A stretch of 64,000 nt of DNA, taken from the NCBI GenBank assembly GCA_947396885.1, contig OX377202.1, positions 9,362,001 to 9,426,000 on the forward strand. The letters are read 5' to 3'. Under the pieces are notes generated by a model. It was given only the letters and a program-made list of their open reading frames with translations, was not told where the DNA came from and did no database searches. This stretch comes from Heligmosomoides polygyrus polygyrus. Taxonomy: Eukaryota > Nematoda > Chromadorea > Rhabditida > Heligmosomidae. Both the position numbers and the translations under genes were made by a program. Positions 1 through 10,400 of the stretch are shown in pieces (positions within the stretch are counted from its first letter, which is position 1; every line of letters starts with the position of its first letter).

Positions 1-246
1 TGCGCCAGCGCATTCTACTTCTACGGGATGTCGTGGAGGCGACATGAATGCGTATTTGGCCATACAATGACTTGCGGTGGCCAGCCGATGAACAAGTCAG
101 CGCTCTATCCTTCCCAGACAAGTCTGGTACCAATTCACCGACCCCGGAGGGATGGAAGGCTTGGTTGGCCTGGGCGGGAAATCCGAACCAGGAACCTGGT
201 ATCGGATGCACGCGACAGTCGCGCCCTCCGACTGCGCTACACGCGC
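1..246 (-). repeat. SINE-A copy, tail cut by window edge
   Basis: tRNA-derived SINE read on the minus strand. The conserved body (CATTCTACTTCTACGGGATG at its left, ACTGCGCTACACGCGCCC at its right) is complete, but the CTTTATC-type tail lies outside the window. The right end holds the complement of the A-box-like TAGCGCAGT. Open frames inside it are repeat-derived. Confidence 0.88.
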
Positions 247-768
247 CCCAAATCAGGCAAATCAGGCAATAAATATTATTATTATAACACTGCAAGGTAC
301 AGCACTAGGAAAGAAAAAAAGCGCCTTCTAGTAATTTTCCGGACACATTTGTTCTTCAAGATGATGCCTTTGTGAGGTTCGGCAGCCAAAGAATGAAAGA
401 AACGTTTCATGATGATCGATTCGCAAGTTTTTGTTTTTTTGGTCAAGATTTTTGTTGTGCTACTTCAACGCTTTTGAGAAGACTCCTTCGCGGAAATTGG
501 ATTAACTTTCAATGATCAGAGATGTGTTTACTCGACAGCTGAAGCCACAGATTAAGCGTTCAGCTGTTTTTGATGAAACGCAATTAATTTTAAAATGCAC
601 ACATGAGCATGCTAATCATCGCTAGTTTCGTTAATTTTTTATTCATCTGCTATGACACATTTGAAAAGTGAAAGCAGTAGATTCGTTTACGAAATCCTTG
701 AGCGTACGAATATTCGTACAGATGTAATGATCCTCATGCTATAGCAAGTGTGTGCTTGAGAAGCAGTT
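247..768. other. unassigned AT-rich stretch
   Basis: No coding region, domain or repeat family shared with the rest of the window was recognised here. Confidence 0.5.
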
Positions 769-962
769 AATCTATCCTAATCGGGGGGGGGGGGAGACAC
801 ATGGTGATTCGCGTCTTCGGTCACTTCCATGGGTTTCCGCGAGGCCTTCAGCAGCTGTCTCATGGTGCGAGGGTTTCATTTAAAATCAGGGAATCTGGGT
901 GTATGACACGGTGATGTATGCAGTTAACACTTTAAGGCTGCCCCTCCCTACTAGGATAAATT
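769..962. mobile_element. M2 TIR element
   Basis: Short non-autonomous DNA element. Left end AATCTATCCTAATCGGGG and right end CCCTCCCTACTAGGATAAATT are imperfect inverted repeats of the M2 terminus GGATCTATCCTAGTCGG seen at 5987, 11795 and 41714. A run of 12 G (783-794) sits inside the left terminus. No transposase is encoded. Confidence 0.65.
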
Positions 963-1056
963 CGTCAATTGAAGCGTCGCTGCACTAAAAGTGAAGAAAT
1001 AAGTGCTGCGCTTCACGCCATTAAAATATATAGGATGGTCTTGTCCAAGCCGATTC

Positions 1057-1283
1057 TGGGATGCGCCACGCATTTTATTCTAGGGGATATGTACATTTAG
1101 TGAAAGTAATTTGACCTACAAAACGACGATCAGAGAACAAGTCAGAGCTTAATCCATCCGAAGCAAGTCTGATACCGATACGCCAACCTCGGACGAATGG
1201 AAGGGTTGGTTGGCATAGGAGACATGAACCAAGAACCTCGTCGTCAGACATGCAGACACCTCCGCCAACTGCGCCATCATGCA
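1057..1283 (-). repeat. SINE-A copy, old and diverged
   Basis: Starts TGGGATGCGCCACGCATT and ends near ACTGCGCCATC, matching the SINE-A body in minus orientation with many substitutions and no recognisable tail or target duplication. One of the more degraded copies in the window. Confidence 0.65.
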
Positions 1284-1849
1284 TCAATCACCACGATACT
1301 ATTGAAAGAATAAGCCTACATGTACCTGAAATATTTCGGGCAGACAGTTTTCACCAATTTAAATAGAGCAAAAGTGAAAGCGAAAACATAAAGTTAGAAA
1401 TTTTTCTTCTTTGAAAGTGGTTCGTTTCTCCATCTATCTCCAGACGAATCTTTTCTATTGTAACACTTCCACGATGGCTCATCAGTGAAGAAAAAGGTGT
1501 TCTAACCCTTTTAATGTGCAAAACTATTAGGTTCAATTCAGCAAAATTTAGTGTCTCTAAACGAAAATACTTTAAGCACTTTAATTTTATATTCTACGTT
1601 TTATTTATTTATTTATTTATTTATTTCTAGGCATAAGGCATACGTGATATAGGATGAAATACAATAAGAAACTATTACCAATGCAAGATTAACCAATTTC
1701 TATACAGTTTTTTATTTTATTTTTATTATTTTAATAATTTAGTTAATTTCTATTTAAAGCTATGTGAGAATTATGACAAACATTGAACTTACAGGATGGC
1801 GATCAAGCTGACTCTAGCTTTTATTTTACTAAGAAGAACACCACTCTGA
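1284..1849. other. AT-rich stretch with a TTTA microsatellite
   Basis: Contains a run of TTTA units at about 1600-1627. Nothing else was recognised. Confidence 0.5.
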
Positions 1850-2130
1850 GGGCGCGTGTAGCGCAGCCAGAGGAGGCGCCGAATGTCGTCGCCTGCACCC
1901 GATACCAGGTTCCCCGTCCAGGTCAACCAAGCCTTCCATCTATCCGGGGTCGGCGAATTGGTACCAGACTCGTCTGGGAAGGATAAAGCGCTAACTTGTT
2001 CATCGGCTGGCCACCGCAAGTCATTGTATGGCCAAATACGCATTCAAATCACCTCCACGACATCCCGTAGAAGTAGAATGCCTGGCGCATCCCAAAAGGG
2101 ATTGAGTAACGCCGTCCTTCATCCTTTATG
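1850..2130 (+). repeat. SINE-A copy, near full length
   Basis: Begins GGCGCGTGTAGCGCAG (A-box region), continues through the GGTACCAGACTC segment and the CATCCCGTAGAAGTAGAATG block, and ends in GCCGTCCTTCATCCTTTAT. No clear target duplication. Confidence 0.88.
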
Positions 2131-2228
2131 CATGTGCTTGGAATAAAAAAGCAAAACGAAATAAAATTAAATGAATGGCAGTCAGACTGCACCTCACAGA
2201 CTGTTTTGTTCGCGCCCTGTAATTGCAG

Positions 2229-2469
2229 GGCAACAAAAGTACAGATGAGAGAACAAATGAGTAAAATTGCTCTGACATTTGACTTGAGAGATCTAGATGT
2301 GCAAGAACCTCTACACAGCTGGGTTTCATATCAAGAACTTGACAAGGCTTTTGTGATAATAAGCAGGCTGCTAACCAATCATCTAACGAGGTTCCGTGAA
2401 TTAATTCCCTCAGATTGTTGCTCTTCGGTAAAGGGTCTATGGTTTCTTGTCATTGACCGCCCTCAAAGG
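2229..2469 (+). CDS. candidate internal exon, product unknown
   Basis: A 241-nt segment open in one frame, preceded by a nematode-like acceptor (GTAATTGCAG) and followed by a possible donor (AAAGG|GTAACA). The surrounding frame stays open from 2128 to 2613 (161 codons), beginning inside the neighbouring SINE tail. The peptide includes FDLRDLDVQEPLHSW and LLTNHLTRFRELIP, which I do not recognise as any domain. An open frame this long is expected a few times by chance in 64 kb, so the splice signals are the only positive argument. Confidence 0.22.
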
Positions 2470-2751
2470 GTAACATCACATGAAATTGCTTTCTACAGTA
2501 CTCTAAAACACAAGATTATTTTGAAAGATATAGTTTTGGTAAGTTCCCGGTTGAAACGCAAGGCAACGCAGCACAAGAGAGATAAATGCAGGCTTTTGAA
2601 AACGCTCCTTTAAATTCCTAAACGAGAGGAAAACAGGAGTGTTCTCTTAAGGCATTCACATCTCTTCCATCCTCTTTCTTCCGGAGGAGCCACGAGAGAG
2701 TTGTTGTTTGACGATTCATCTTTGACTGTTAGCCGTCTGTAGGCGTGTGAT

Positions 2752-2862
2752 CGCACAGTTGGAAGAGGAGCCGGATGTCACGTGCACCCGATATCTGGTT
2801 CCTGGTTCGGATCTCCCGCACAGGTCAACGAAGCCTTTCACGCCTTCGGGGTCGCTGGATCG
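2752..2862 (+). repeat. SINE-A head, truncated
   Basis: The tRNA-like half of SINE-A (GGAAGAGGAGCCGGATGTCACG through the GGTTCGGATCTCCCG B-box-like segment) is present. The 3' half is missing and a GC-rich hairpin element begins directly after it at 2876. Confidence 0.7.
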
Positions 2863-2875
2863 GCAGCACGTCTAA

Positions 2876-2998
2876 TGCCTATGTTATACTCCCGCGGGAG
2901 CATCCGCGGGACGTACGTGGACGGTCGTCGTCGAGCCGGGGCGACTAGCGATTGGAGCGCGTTTTTGGCGCGGGACTCCGCGGGAAGTATAAAGGCCC
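2876..2998. mobile_element. H2 hairpin element
   Basis: Left end GCCTATGTTATACTCCCGCG and right end CGCGGGAAGTATAAAGGCCC form inverted termini of the H2 type also seen at 5691-5795. It is GC-rich inside and has no coding capacity. Confidence 0.6.
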
Positions 2999-3806
2999 CT
3001 GGAGCGGCACCGCAGGAAATGATTTGAATCATAAGCCGCGTGCACACTCCGCTGCGGCAGTGCGGCAGCCACGCTGAAGCATAGTGCGGAGGGGCGGAGT
3101 CACACCGCGGTAGCGGAGCCCGCAGTGAGGGGGTGCGCACACTTCGCTGCCGCAGTGCTGCCGGCAGCGGCCGCAGCGACAGTAGCAGCGAGGAATGACC
3201 CGGGCATTCCTCACTGTCGCTGCGTGCCGCCGCGGCGTAGTTCAACAGTGCCACTGTGTGCGGGACCAGCTCCGCCCACATTCCACTGCCCGCTGGCCGC
3301 TGCAAAGTGTGCATGCGGCTATACGAGACGGCGCCACTCCAGCGGTGCCAGGAGAGTCTGTCTGCGCTCTGCCCTTTCGCGGCGGGGTCCCGACTAGAAA
3401 GACTACAGTACCTCGCCGTCGTCGCTGGCCGGCGTGACCATCGATTTCGCCGTCCGCCCCACGCCGCTGGCCGCAAAAGTCTGCGAGCCATGCACACTTC
3501 TGCGACAGCGCGGCACGGCCATGATGAAGGATAGGGCCGCGACGGGCGCGGCGCGACATAGCGACAAGTGCCGCAGAGGGGGGCATGCACACTTTTGCGA
3601 CTATCGCGGCGGCTATCGCCGGCGATGCCGCGCTGAGTATCGCAGACTGGAATGGTTCAACTCATTCCTAGCGGCGCGACATGCACTGGGACGTCGGTCC
3701 TGTTGCCTATAACGATGCTCTAACGCGACCGCGCCGCGACCGCCGGATTTCGCGGGGGTGACCGTCGCTCCTCTTGCCGCGCCGCGGTGTCGCAGAAGTG
3801 TGCATG
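2999..3806. repeat. GC-rich nest of hairpin elements
   Basis: About 800 bp of very GC-rich DNA in an otherwise AT-rich window. The motif TGCACACTTCTGCGACA or its complement recurs with variation near 3038, 3135, 3305, 3488, 3585 and 3795. The segment from about 3583 to 3806 is bounded by GCATGCACACTTTTGCGAC and GTCGCAGAAGTGTGCATG, so it is itself a palindromic unit. GAGGAATG..CATTCCTC near 3190-3215 forms another short palindrome. All three frames on both strands are largely open, a composition effect, so no gene is called. Confidence 0.6.
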
Positions 3807-3930
3807 GGCCTTAAGGCCCCCACAGAGTTCTGCGCCAGCGCCGCGGCCCTATGCTTAACCATAGGGCAGAGACGCAGAGCTCGCCGCCGGCGGCGTCCTT
3901 GCCCTATCCTTTCCTACTGGCATCTGGATT
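3807..3930. mobile_element. H3 hairpin element, partial copy
   Basis: Begins GGCCTTAAGGCCCCCACAGA and shares about 110 bp, nearly identical, with the fuller copy at 5034-5200, including the internal CCCTATGCTTAACCATAGGG palindrome. The right arm is missing after about 3930. Confidence 0.65.
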
Positions 3931-5033
3931 GTAGGAACGCAGGTGATCCACTTTAAAACAGACCAAGCCGTTAGTAGTATGACTTAGCTGAATAAAATGT
4001 CACATATCAAGGAAGTTAAACTTGGTTCGTGTCCATTTACCCGCTTCACTTCTGAAGGAACGTTGAACTCAAGATATTATGTGAAACTTATGTCCAAGAT
4101 ATACAGTGCATGGCCTAGAGCTTCATGCTATTAAGGCTGGTCAAGTATGTTTAACAGAACATTCAATTGAGGAAGATATGACATCAACACTGGATGCTGT
4201 TATGGTTTCACAAAATACAGTAATGCTCCAGAATTCTGTGCCAGTAGCCCATTAGCGAAGATCGTACAGAACCTTGTATCACAATTAAGGTTCATTCTTC
4301 GTAGGGAAGCGCCTTCGATTCGTTGAACCCCTACTCGATCCTTGGTATCCCGGTCAAGGCGCCCCCCCCCCCCCTTAATAAGCATGAGCCCGTGCGTCCA
4401 TGTTCATCAAGAAAAACATGCCGCGATCTCGCATCCTTGACGAAGAGATGGATTAGTTTCTCCCGGACTCCATAATCCACTGCAGATCTCCTACTTCAGA
4501 TTTTAGTAAGTGGGACAAAAGGTCGATGGATATACCTTGCAATCCAGCTCAATGTGGTAATCGAATGTCAAATGGCCTTCCTCTAGTGTTGTAGCATAGT
4601 AATTTGGGGAGCTCATAATGGAGCGGGCAGACGCTGACGCGAAGGAGAGCATAGAACTAGGAAGGGAGGGAACTCCGGGGTGTGGCTGATCTAACTTACC
4701 CGTTTTAAGCCACCTTTCCGGTGTACAGCAGGTATCATCCCACTTAGTACTGTAATTTCTTAAGTTTCATAACCCCAAATCCGGTTACGTTCCCTTCCCC
4801 TCCCCCTTTCCACCTCGTTCGAAGCCTTTCCTTCGTGGGCAAGCGCGTGAAATGCACGAGAGTTCAAAGAAGCAGTACAGGTGCTGCCACTGGCCTTTTC
4901 CCTCTGGAATCTGCCTCTCCGATGACTCAGCATGCTCGGGGCGAGCTGCCCCGTAATCGGCCGACAGAGCTGGCAGCGCGCCAGGCGCCGCCGGCTCGCG
5001 ACCGCTGTCGCTCCCGTTTGGTATCTTTAAATA
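3931..5033. other. unassigned stretch
   Basis: No gene or family member recognised. Contains a run of 13 C at 4362-4374 and a moderately GC-rich block at 4815-5030. Confidence 0.45.
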
Positions 5034-5200
5034 CGATCGGCCTAAAGGCCCCCACAGAATTTTGCGGCAACGCCGCCGCCCTATGCTTAACCATAGGGCA
5101 GAGACGCAGAGCTCGCCGACGGCGGCGTCCGTGCCCTATCCTTAACCATAGCGACGAGCGGAGTTGCCGCAGAACTCTGTGGGTGCCTTAAGGCCCCGAT
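5034..5200. mobile_element. H3 hairpin element, full copy
   Basis: Left arm CGGCCTAAAGGCCCCCACAG and right arm CTGTGGGTGCCTTAAGGCC are inverted repeats extending about 36 bp, through TTTTGCGGCAACGCCG on the left and its counterpart GAGTTGCCGCAGAA on the right. A second inner inverted repeat is built on CCCTATGCTTAACCATAGGG. Non-coding. Confidence 0.7.
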
Positions 5201-5594
5201 TATACTTCCGAGCGGCGCGTAGAGTGACCAAATTGATTAATCGAATCGCTCGATCAATGTGGCCTCGTGGCGTCGCGTAACTCGGCGTCGATGTATAAAC
5301 GCGCTCCCGCCAAAGGGCGTGAAAACAATGCATAAAAGTGGTATCGACGGTTTGTGCCAAGGCTAACCCTTCCTTCGTCACTGTGCGTTGGGTTCTCTAG
5401 TTTACTGGCTCGCCGTCGTGTCGTGTTGTTGTAGATGAAGGTGCCCTACCGTTTGTGACCCCTATGTTCCGGTTTTAGTCGGGTTGCTACAGATGGAAGA
5501 GTCAACCAGGCAGTCAAAGGTCGGCAGAAAATAAATAAAATCTACGCGACAATGACGACGGCGACGCACGTTTGGCGTATCGCATTCGTCAGGG
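5201..5594. other. unassigned, with weak H2-like sequence
   Basis: Starts with ATTATACTTCCGAGCGGCGC, which resembles an H2 terminus, and holds CGCTCGATCAATGTGG, the complement of a segment inside the hairpin at 19482. Possibly another damaged hairpin element. No gene was recognised. Confidence 0.35.
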
Positions 5595-5945
5595 CCCGGA
5601 ATCATGAATGACTTACCGGCAGGTAAGTGCAAAACCTACCGCCACCCCCACTTACGCGCGAATCATGAACGCGCAGCGGAAAAACCAAAGGTAAGGCCTA
5701 TGTTATACTTCGGCGACGTTGTGTTGCGCGGGCTGCTACGCACTGCGTAGCTGCCCGCGTAACACAGCGTCGCCGAAGTATAACATAGGCTTTACACGGG
5801 TTGCTACTCAAAACCTTGCTTTGGCTATCATGAATCAGAAACAGAGGTAAGTTACCGGAAAGTGGCTTGTAAGTGGTCGTCGAGGTAAATCGGGGTTGAA
5901 TTTACCTCTGGCCGCGTACATGAATCCGGGCATAGATCTTGCACA
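5595..5945. mobile_element. TIR element split by a hairpin insertion
   Basis: Outer termini GGGCCCGGAATCATGAATG and CATGAATCCGGGCATA are imperfect inverted repeats. An inner hairpin (5691-5795) interrupts it. Both halves contain GGTAAGT-like blocks (near 5615 and 5850). No coding. Confidence 0.5.
5691..5795. mobile_element. H2 hairpin element, near-perfect palindrome
   Basis: 105 bp that fold almost completely on themselves: the left arm GTAAGGCCTATGTTATACTT continues through CGGCGACGTTGTGTTGCGCG, and the right arm is its near-perfect complement ending AAGTATAACATAGGCTTTAC. The loop is a few bases around TACGCACTGCGTA. The best preserved H2 copy in the window. Confidence 0.8.
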
Positions 5946-5986
5946 GTGCGCGGAATTCTGAGTACAGAGACTAATGTGTAGTTTTC

Positions 5987-6404
5987 GGATCTATCCTACT
6001 CCGGGTGGCCACATAACTAAAAAGCATTATATGTAACAAATCCACTTGAGACTTGCCGAGCGGCTCCTACAGAGCAACATAGGACCCCAAACAAGAAAAA
6101 GTCACAAAGAAAAAGTCGAAAAATTACATTTGTTGCGGTTGTAAGCCGGCAAAGTTGCCCTCCTCACCATGTTGGATCCTAGTTATAACATGTTAGGCGG
6201 CGGTCAGCACCCGGCATCCTCCATTCCTTCGTTCTTTGCCCGCCGAGACGGTTGTAAACCGCGACGATTTTTTATATTTTGTTTGTTCGTTCGTTTTTGG
6301 TTTCTTTTAGGTTCCAATTCGTTCTCTTCTCTAACTCGGTATGTCTCAATTCGTTTTGTTACTTACCTCTTAGTTATGTGCCCCCCCCGGACTAGGATAG
6401 ATCC
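5987..6404. mobile_element. M2 TIR element, 418 bp
   Basis: Left end GGATCTATCCTACTCCGGG and right end CCCGGACTAGGATAGATCC are inverted repeats. The right TIR is preceded by a C run (6379-6388). The interior is AT-rich without a convincing reading frame. Confidence 0.7.
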
Positions 6405-6776
6405 TAAATTTCTCATTGATGGACAAATAGGTTCCAATAAGGAAACAGCGACTAAGCAGCTCAAGAAGCTTCGGAATACGATGATTATGGTAAAAAATTG
6501 AGAACAATAGTCAAGCATGAACAAAAGCCTCAAGCAGAGCTCAAGCGTGGACGAAGAGAAGCTCATTAATACAAAACCAGCTCCACGAATAATAAAGTGT
6601 CTAAGTACCACACTTCTTTGCTAAGCACCTAATAACAAATAAAAAGTGAGCTGTCTAGCACATAAATATGTGCATGTGTGACGAAAAACAATTAGAACAC
6701 GTCAGCAGCGCTCATGAGGCAATCATCAGAAAACAAAGTTGGTCTACGAACAATACTGACGATTAGGAAGATTGAG
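6405..6776. other. unassigned stretch
   Basis: No gene or repeat family recognised. Confidence 0.45.
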
Positions 6777-7257
6777 TCACATATTACCACAAATGTGCAA
6801 GAGGCTGCACAATAGGCGGAGAGTCGTTGGATACACCGCCCTCAGAAAGGAGCGGGGCGAGATGCACGCCGAGGACAAGATGTCCGGGTCCCTGCCTTCA
6901 CATGAAGGCCTCGCATTTTTAATCACTTCCCTTGGCCCTGCAGCTCTATCCTGAACTGATTTCGTTCTTGAGACAAGAGTCAGAATCTTGTTCACCATGT
7001 TCTAACACGTGTAAGGCGAACATCGCTGCCCGGAAAGCAGAAGATGCGGGTTCGAGTCTCGCCTGGCGCAAGAGTTTTGATCGTAACGAAACATCCTGTA
7101 ACAACTTGTTCACCATATTTGGAGGAAAAGAGTTTTCAGCTGCAGCGCCAATGCTTTCTTCAGGTCCCGCCTCATTTCTCAGTGCTAAGGCGTCGTCCAC
7201 ATTTTCCGACAAGTAAAGCAACATCTTAGCGAGATATTTCATGACAACAACGGACAT
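6777..7257 (-). pseudogene. ORF interrupted by a SINE-B insertion
   Basis: Read on the minus strand, an ATG at 7257 lies just after a TTTCTAG acceptor-like sequence and opens 51 codons (starting MSVVVMKYLAKMLLYL) up to the ATGGTGAACAAG target duplication. If the SINE-B copy (6999-7104) and one 12-bp duplicate are ignored, the frame continues without a stop for 69 more codons to 6777 (including RAVYPTTLRLLC). The 118-nt net insertion shifts the frame, so the present reading ends at 6946. No domain was recognised. The ORF may be chance, but the frame matching across the insertion is notable. Confidence 0.3.
6999..7104 (+). repeat. SINE-B copy with 12-bp target duplication
   Basis: A 106-bp tRNA-like insertion: CGCTGCCCGGAAAGCAGAAG, then the B-box GGTTCGAGTCTCGCC, then CTGGCGCAAGAGTTTTGATC. 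CTTGTTCACCAT is duplicated exactly at 6987-6998 and 7105-7116, which indicates retrotransposition. It lacks a full tRNA 5' half, so it is not a functional tRNA gene. Confidence 0.8.
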
Positions 7258-8489
7258 CTACTAGAAAATTCTTCAATACAAGGAGAATTGTTTGATCCTT
7301 GGAAAGAGATGACGGTGAGCCGGGTTTGCGCACAATTACGGATAAGCCTTTGGAACTCCTGACCGGAATCACCCATAGTCTCTGGTCGAGGCGAAAATTT
7401 AAAGAATTGTGATGAAAATTGGATGAATCTTGAGAGAAGAGCGACGCTCTCCTTTCCTCAACTGCCTCCATAACCGAACCAACTGGAAAATGACTTCAGA
7501 GTTCTTATGATGCGCTTCTCAGTCGTCTCCTATCAGCTGTTAGGTTTTTGGACGACGTCACGTCAATTAACGATGGTTTCGCGCGCAGCAAACTCACCCA
7601 AATAGGGCGGCGCGAGCAGGGCGGGAAGTGGGCGGCAGGCAGCACGTTGTACCAAACGACTGCCCCCCCCCCCCCCCCCCCCCTCCCTCCCCCAAAGGCA
7701 GTGTTGGGGAGGAATTCCCGATTATACATATAGACAAAAAGGGCAAAGAGAAATCCGCTATAAGAAGGCAGCCAAGGTTATCTATGTACGACTTCCTATA
7801 AACGTCAGCATTGAAAGCATAGTAGCGGTATATTTATTTAATCAAAATTTAGAAAAAATCTACTAAAACAATGCAGTGAAATGAAATTTTCAGAAGAGAG
7901 AGGAGATAAGATATTCCCATGGCTAAGCCTTCAGCAGTTATTGTAAAGCATTAACAGTAAAAACAAAAGTGCAAGCTTAGATGCAAATAGAATGAAACTC
8001 TTGATGAAATGAAATAAAATTTCGTGAATAAAAAAAATAGACGTCTAGTAGGAGGCTTGCGTATAGTGAGAATAGTATATTGAACTCAAGCAAACTCCTA
8101 CACGTAAGGGAATGCTGACATGGCTGTGACCCCTGCAGGCGGCACAAGTAAACGAAGCCTCCTAATATATAGTTGAGCTTTGCATAATATTGGCCATTGC
8201 TAGGACCTCCACTGGAATCGTCCAGCATACAGCGAGCAGGGATGCGTGACAGAATTTCGAGGAGAAGATCAAGCAGCAGAGAGTAGAAGTCCATTGCTCG
8301 CAATCCTCTGCAGGGATTGTGCATCTACGTCGAAGGTCCCAAAGTAAACCGGGAGGAATATTCCAGGATCGACTTTTCACGAATCGCGGCATTGTTAGTT
8401 GCTGATGGTACACGGTTGGCTCAAGCTACTCGCCAAGGTCATTAAATGGTTAGTCAAAGGCGTTGTAGGACAAAAAACGTAAGGATTTC
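7258..8489. other. unassigned stretch with a 21-nt poly-C run
   Basis: No recognised gene. A run of 21 C lies at 7663-7683. The glycine-rich minus-strand frame over it is an artefact of that run. Confidence 0.45.
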
Positions 8490-8612
8490 GTGTATCTTGA
8501 CTTTTCAAAGGCCTTTGACAAAATCTCGGCAGAGAAAATGGTCGCCAAGGTGGAGGCTGTTGGAATTCATTCTATGGTGATAAGCTGAGTTCGACAGCTA
8601 TTAAACAGAAGG

Positions 8613-9079
8613 TGTTATTTATTTATTTATTTGTTTATTGAATACGTCATAAACAAAAAACAGACGAACATTCTCAAGCTAATCTAGGCGGAAACAAGCG
8701 TCGTTCACCTATCAGTAGAGTAAACACTGACAACACCGAACTTCAGAAGACGAACAAAAAAAGGGCGAGTCGGAGGTGCTTAGTGCGGAAGGAAGGGCAA
8801 GAGGGTAAGAATAAACCTGATTTTTAAAACCTGACAGTGGGTTTAAAGAATCGGGTTGAAGTCTGTAGACTGCTGGTTCAAATATATTAGATAAACCAGC
8901 CATTACGGACAGGCGCATGCCAGCGAGGGCCAACGAAGAACGAAGATGATAGGGGAAGTGAACAACAAGCCATGCAGATAAAATAAAAAGAGGAAAAAGT
9001 AAGGAGGTACTCTGGTTTTCGTTTCGCACGGGCTCATTAGTAAGGGAGGGGACGGATGAGAGATCTAGTCAACATACCT
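8613..9079. other. insert of unknown origin within the CR1 copy
   Basis: Starts with a TATTT/TTTG-type microsatellite (about 8615-8640). The rest matches no family recognised in this window. Confidence 0.4.
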
Positions 9080-9532
9080 GTATCCTTCCTAGATGATGGA
9101 TGTCCTGATAATGGGGCGTGTCTCGATGACGCTGAGGACTGTTCTCAAACTTGGGTAACTAAACCGGAGCCAGTACTCCAAGGCCTTTCTTACATTAAGC
9201 GGTGTTCCCCAAGATGGGGTATTATCCGTAATCTTATTCCTGCTATCAATCAGCCTTGCAGTCATGTGTAAAATGTACGCTGATGTTGTACAACTCGACA
9301 AAACAATCCATACCAACATAGGCTCTTCAGACGGCGATTTTAAGAGCTCTTGGGCAGATAAGTGGGAATTACCTCGTGCAGCTGAGATGATGCACCTTCT
9401 GGAGGTTGGATCTAAAAACCATTCTTCGACATATAGGATTAATGGTCGTCAGGCCTCAGAAAATGCTGACGAAGTTCGAGATTTGGACTTTGCTATAAAA
9501 AGCGACTTATGTTTCTCATAACGCTGCAGACT

Positions 9533-9654
9533 CCAGAGACCAGGTTCATCAACGGCTTACAGCGATCTAACGGTGAAAATGCCCGAAATATCGGGATTTT
9601 GGCAGTATTTTCACCGTTAGATTGCTGTAAGTCGTTGATGAATCTGGCCCCTGG
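9533..9654. mobile_element. H1 hairpin element inside CR1
   Basis: Left arm CCAGGTTCATCAACGGCTTA and right arm TAAGTCGTTGATGAATCTGG pair, and the inner CGGTGAAAATGCCCG/TCACCG segments also pair, so most of the 122 bp folds. It interrupts the coding remnant of the CR1 LINE. Confidence 0.75.
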
Positions 9655-10161
9655 TGAGTTTCTCAAAACACAGCAGACTCCTGGTGAAAAAGCCAGTCTT
9701 CGCTTCTATAACTTCTTCAGCGTTCTGAAATCCAGTCTTTCAGAGGTGCACATAAAGGCCTTTAAAACCTATGTACAGCCTATATTTCTTTGAAATTGAT
9801 CAAAAATTCAGGTGCCCAATAAGTGAACACACTGCATGAATTTTTCTAAAATTTTCTCTAGGAAAAATAATAAGTTAAAGGCTGTTTTAAAGCGGAAGGA
9901 AGGCAGCTATCGTATGGTATAATAAAAGGAGGGATCGCGCCATGCACGCAATTGGATTGTCGCGATTTTTATTTGATTGATAGCAAAAAATTCTGTTCCT
10001 GTGGAGTTACGCAGCATGCGGGGAGCAATCCGACGATTATACGTCAGAAAATTTCATTTTTTCGCATTTTCATTTTTTCATTCTTTCATTGGGGCACTTA
10101 GCTTTCTTATTTCCTAAACGGGCAGCAAAGTTATCACCTTTCAAACAGTGTATACATTTTT

Positions 10162-10185
10162 GGACCTATCTTAGTCGGGAGGGGC
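10162..10185. repeat. M2 terminus, single end
   Basis: GGACCTATCTTAGTCGGGAG matches one M2 terminus. No partner end was found nearby. Confidence 0.4.
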
Positions 10186-10400
10186 AACTGTAGAGTTGTC
10201 CGCGATACAGCAAAACCAATTGTTAAAATTTCGCGATTTTAAGAAAGCAGCATTTAGACTATCAATGAAACTGAAATCTCAGTCAACCAGATGGGTGCAC
10301 AGCGCGACCTCCTCTTTTAGTACATTAAAAGGTTGCTGTCTTTTTGTGCTCCAGAATAAGCTTTATACCACAAGTTTTTCTTGAAAAATAAAAGGACATC

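Larger units (their letters stand above)
8490..9793 (+). mobile_element. CR1-like LINE, decayed, with inserts
   Basis: Reverse-transcriptase blocks appear in order: VYLDFSKAFDKISAEKM (8490-8588, motif A with its Asp), LTLSGVPQDGVLSVILFL (from about 9190), KMYADVVQLDKTIHTN (the YADD box with the second Asp changed to Val), WADKWELPRAAEMMHLL, and finally HIKAFKTYVQPIFL near 9790. Stops and frameshifts occur throughout. About 470 bp of unrelated sequence separates motif A from the next block (8613-9080), and an H1 hairpin splits the 3' part. Inactive. Confidence 0.75.

Noticed and set aside
48..272. Recurrent 60-140 residue frames such as those starting MSWRRHECVFGH, MRIWPYNDLRWPADEQ or MHPIPGSWFGFPAQAN
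   Set aside because: They recur at every SINE-A copy, in three frames and on both strands, and are simply the SINE read through. Its low stop density makes it look coding; no single frame is preserved.
2838..3590. A 250-codon minus-strand frame
   Set aside because: It covers the GC-rich hairpin nest. All frames are open there because of composition, and the peptide is Arg/Cys/Pro-rich without a domain.
5615..5650. GGTAAGT sites as splice donors
   Set aside because: They belong to the repeated GGTAAGT blocks inside the TIR element at 5595-5945, with no exon attached.
7505..7729. Glycine-rich and proline-rich frames
   Set aside because: They are produced by the 21-nt poly-C run at 7663-7683.
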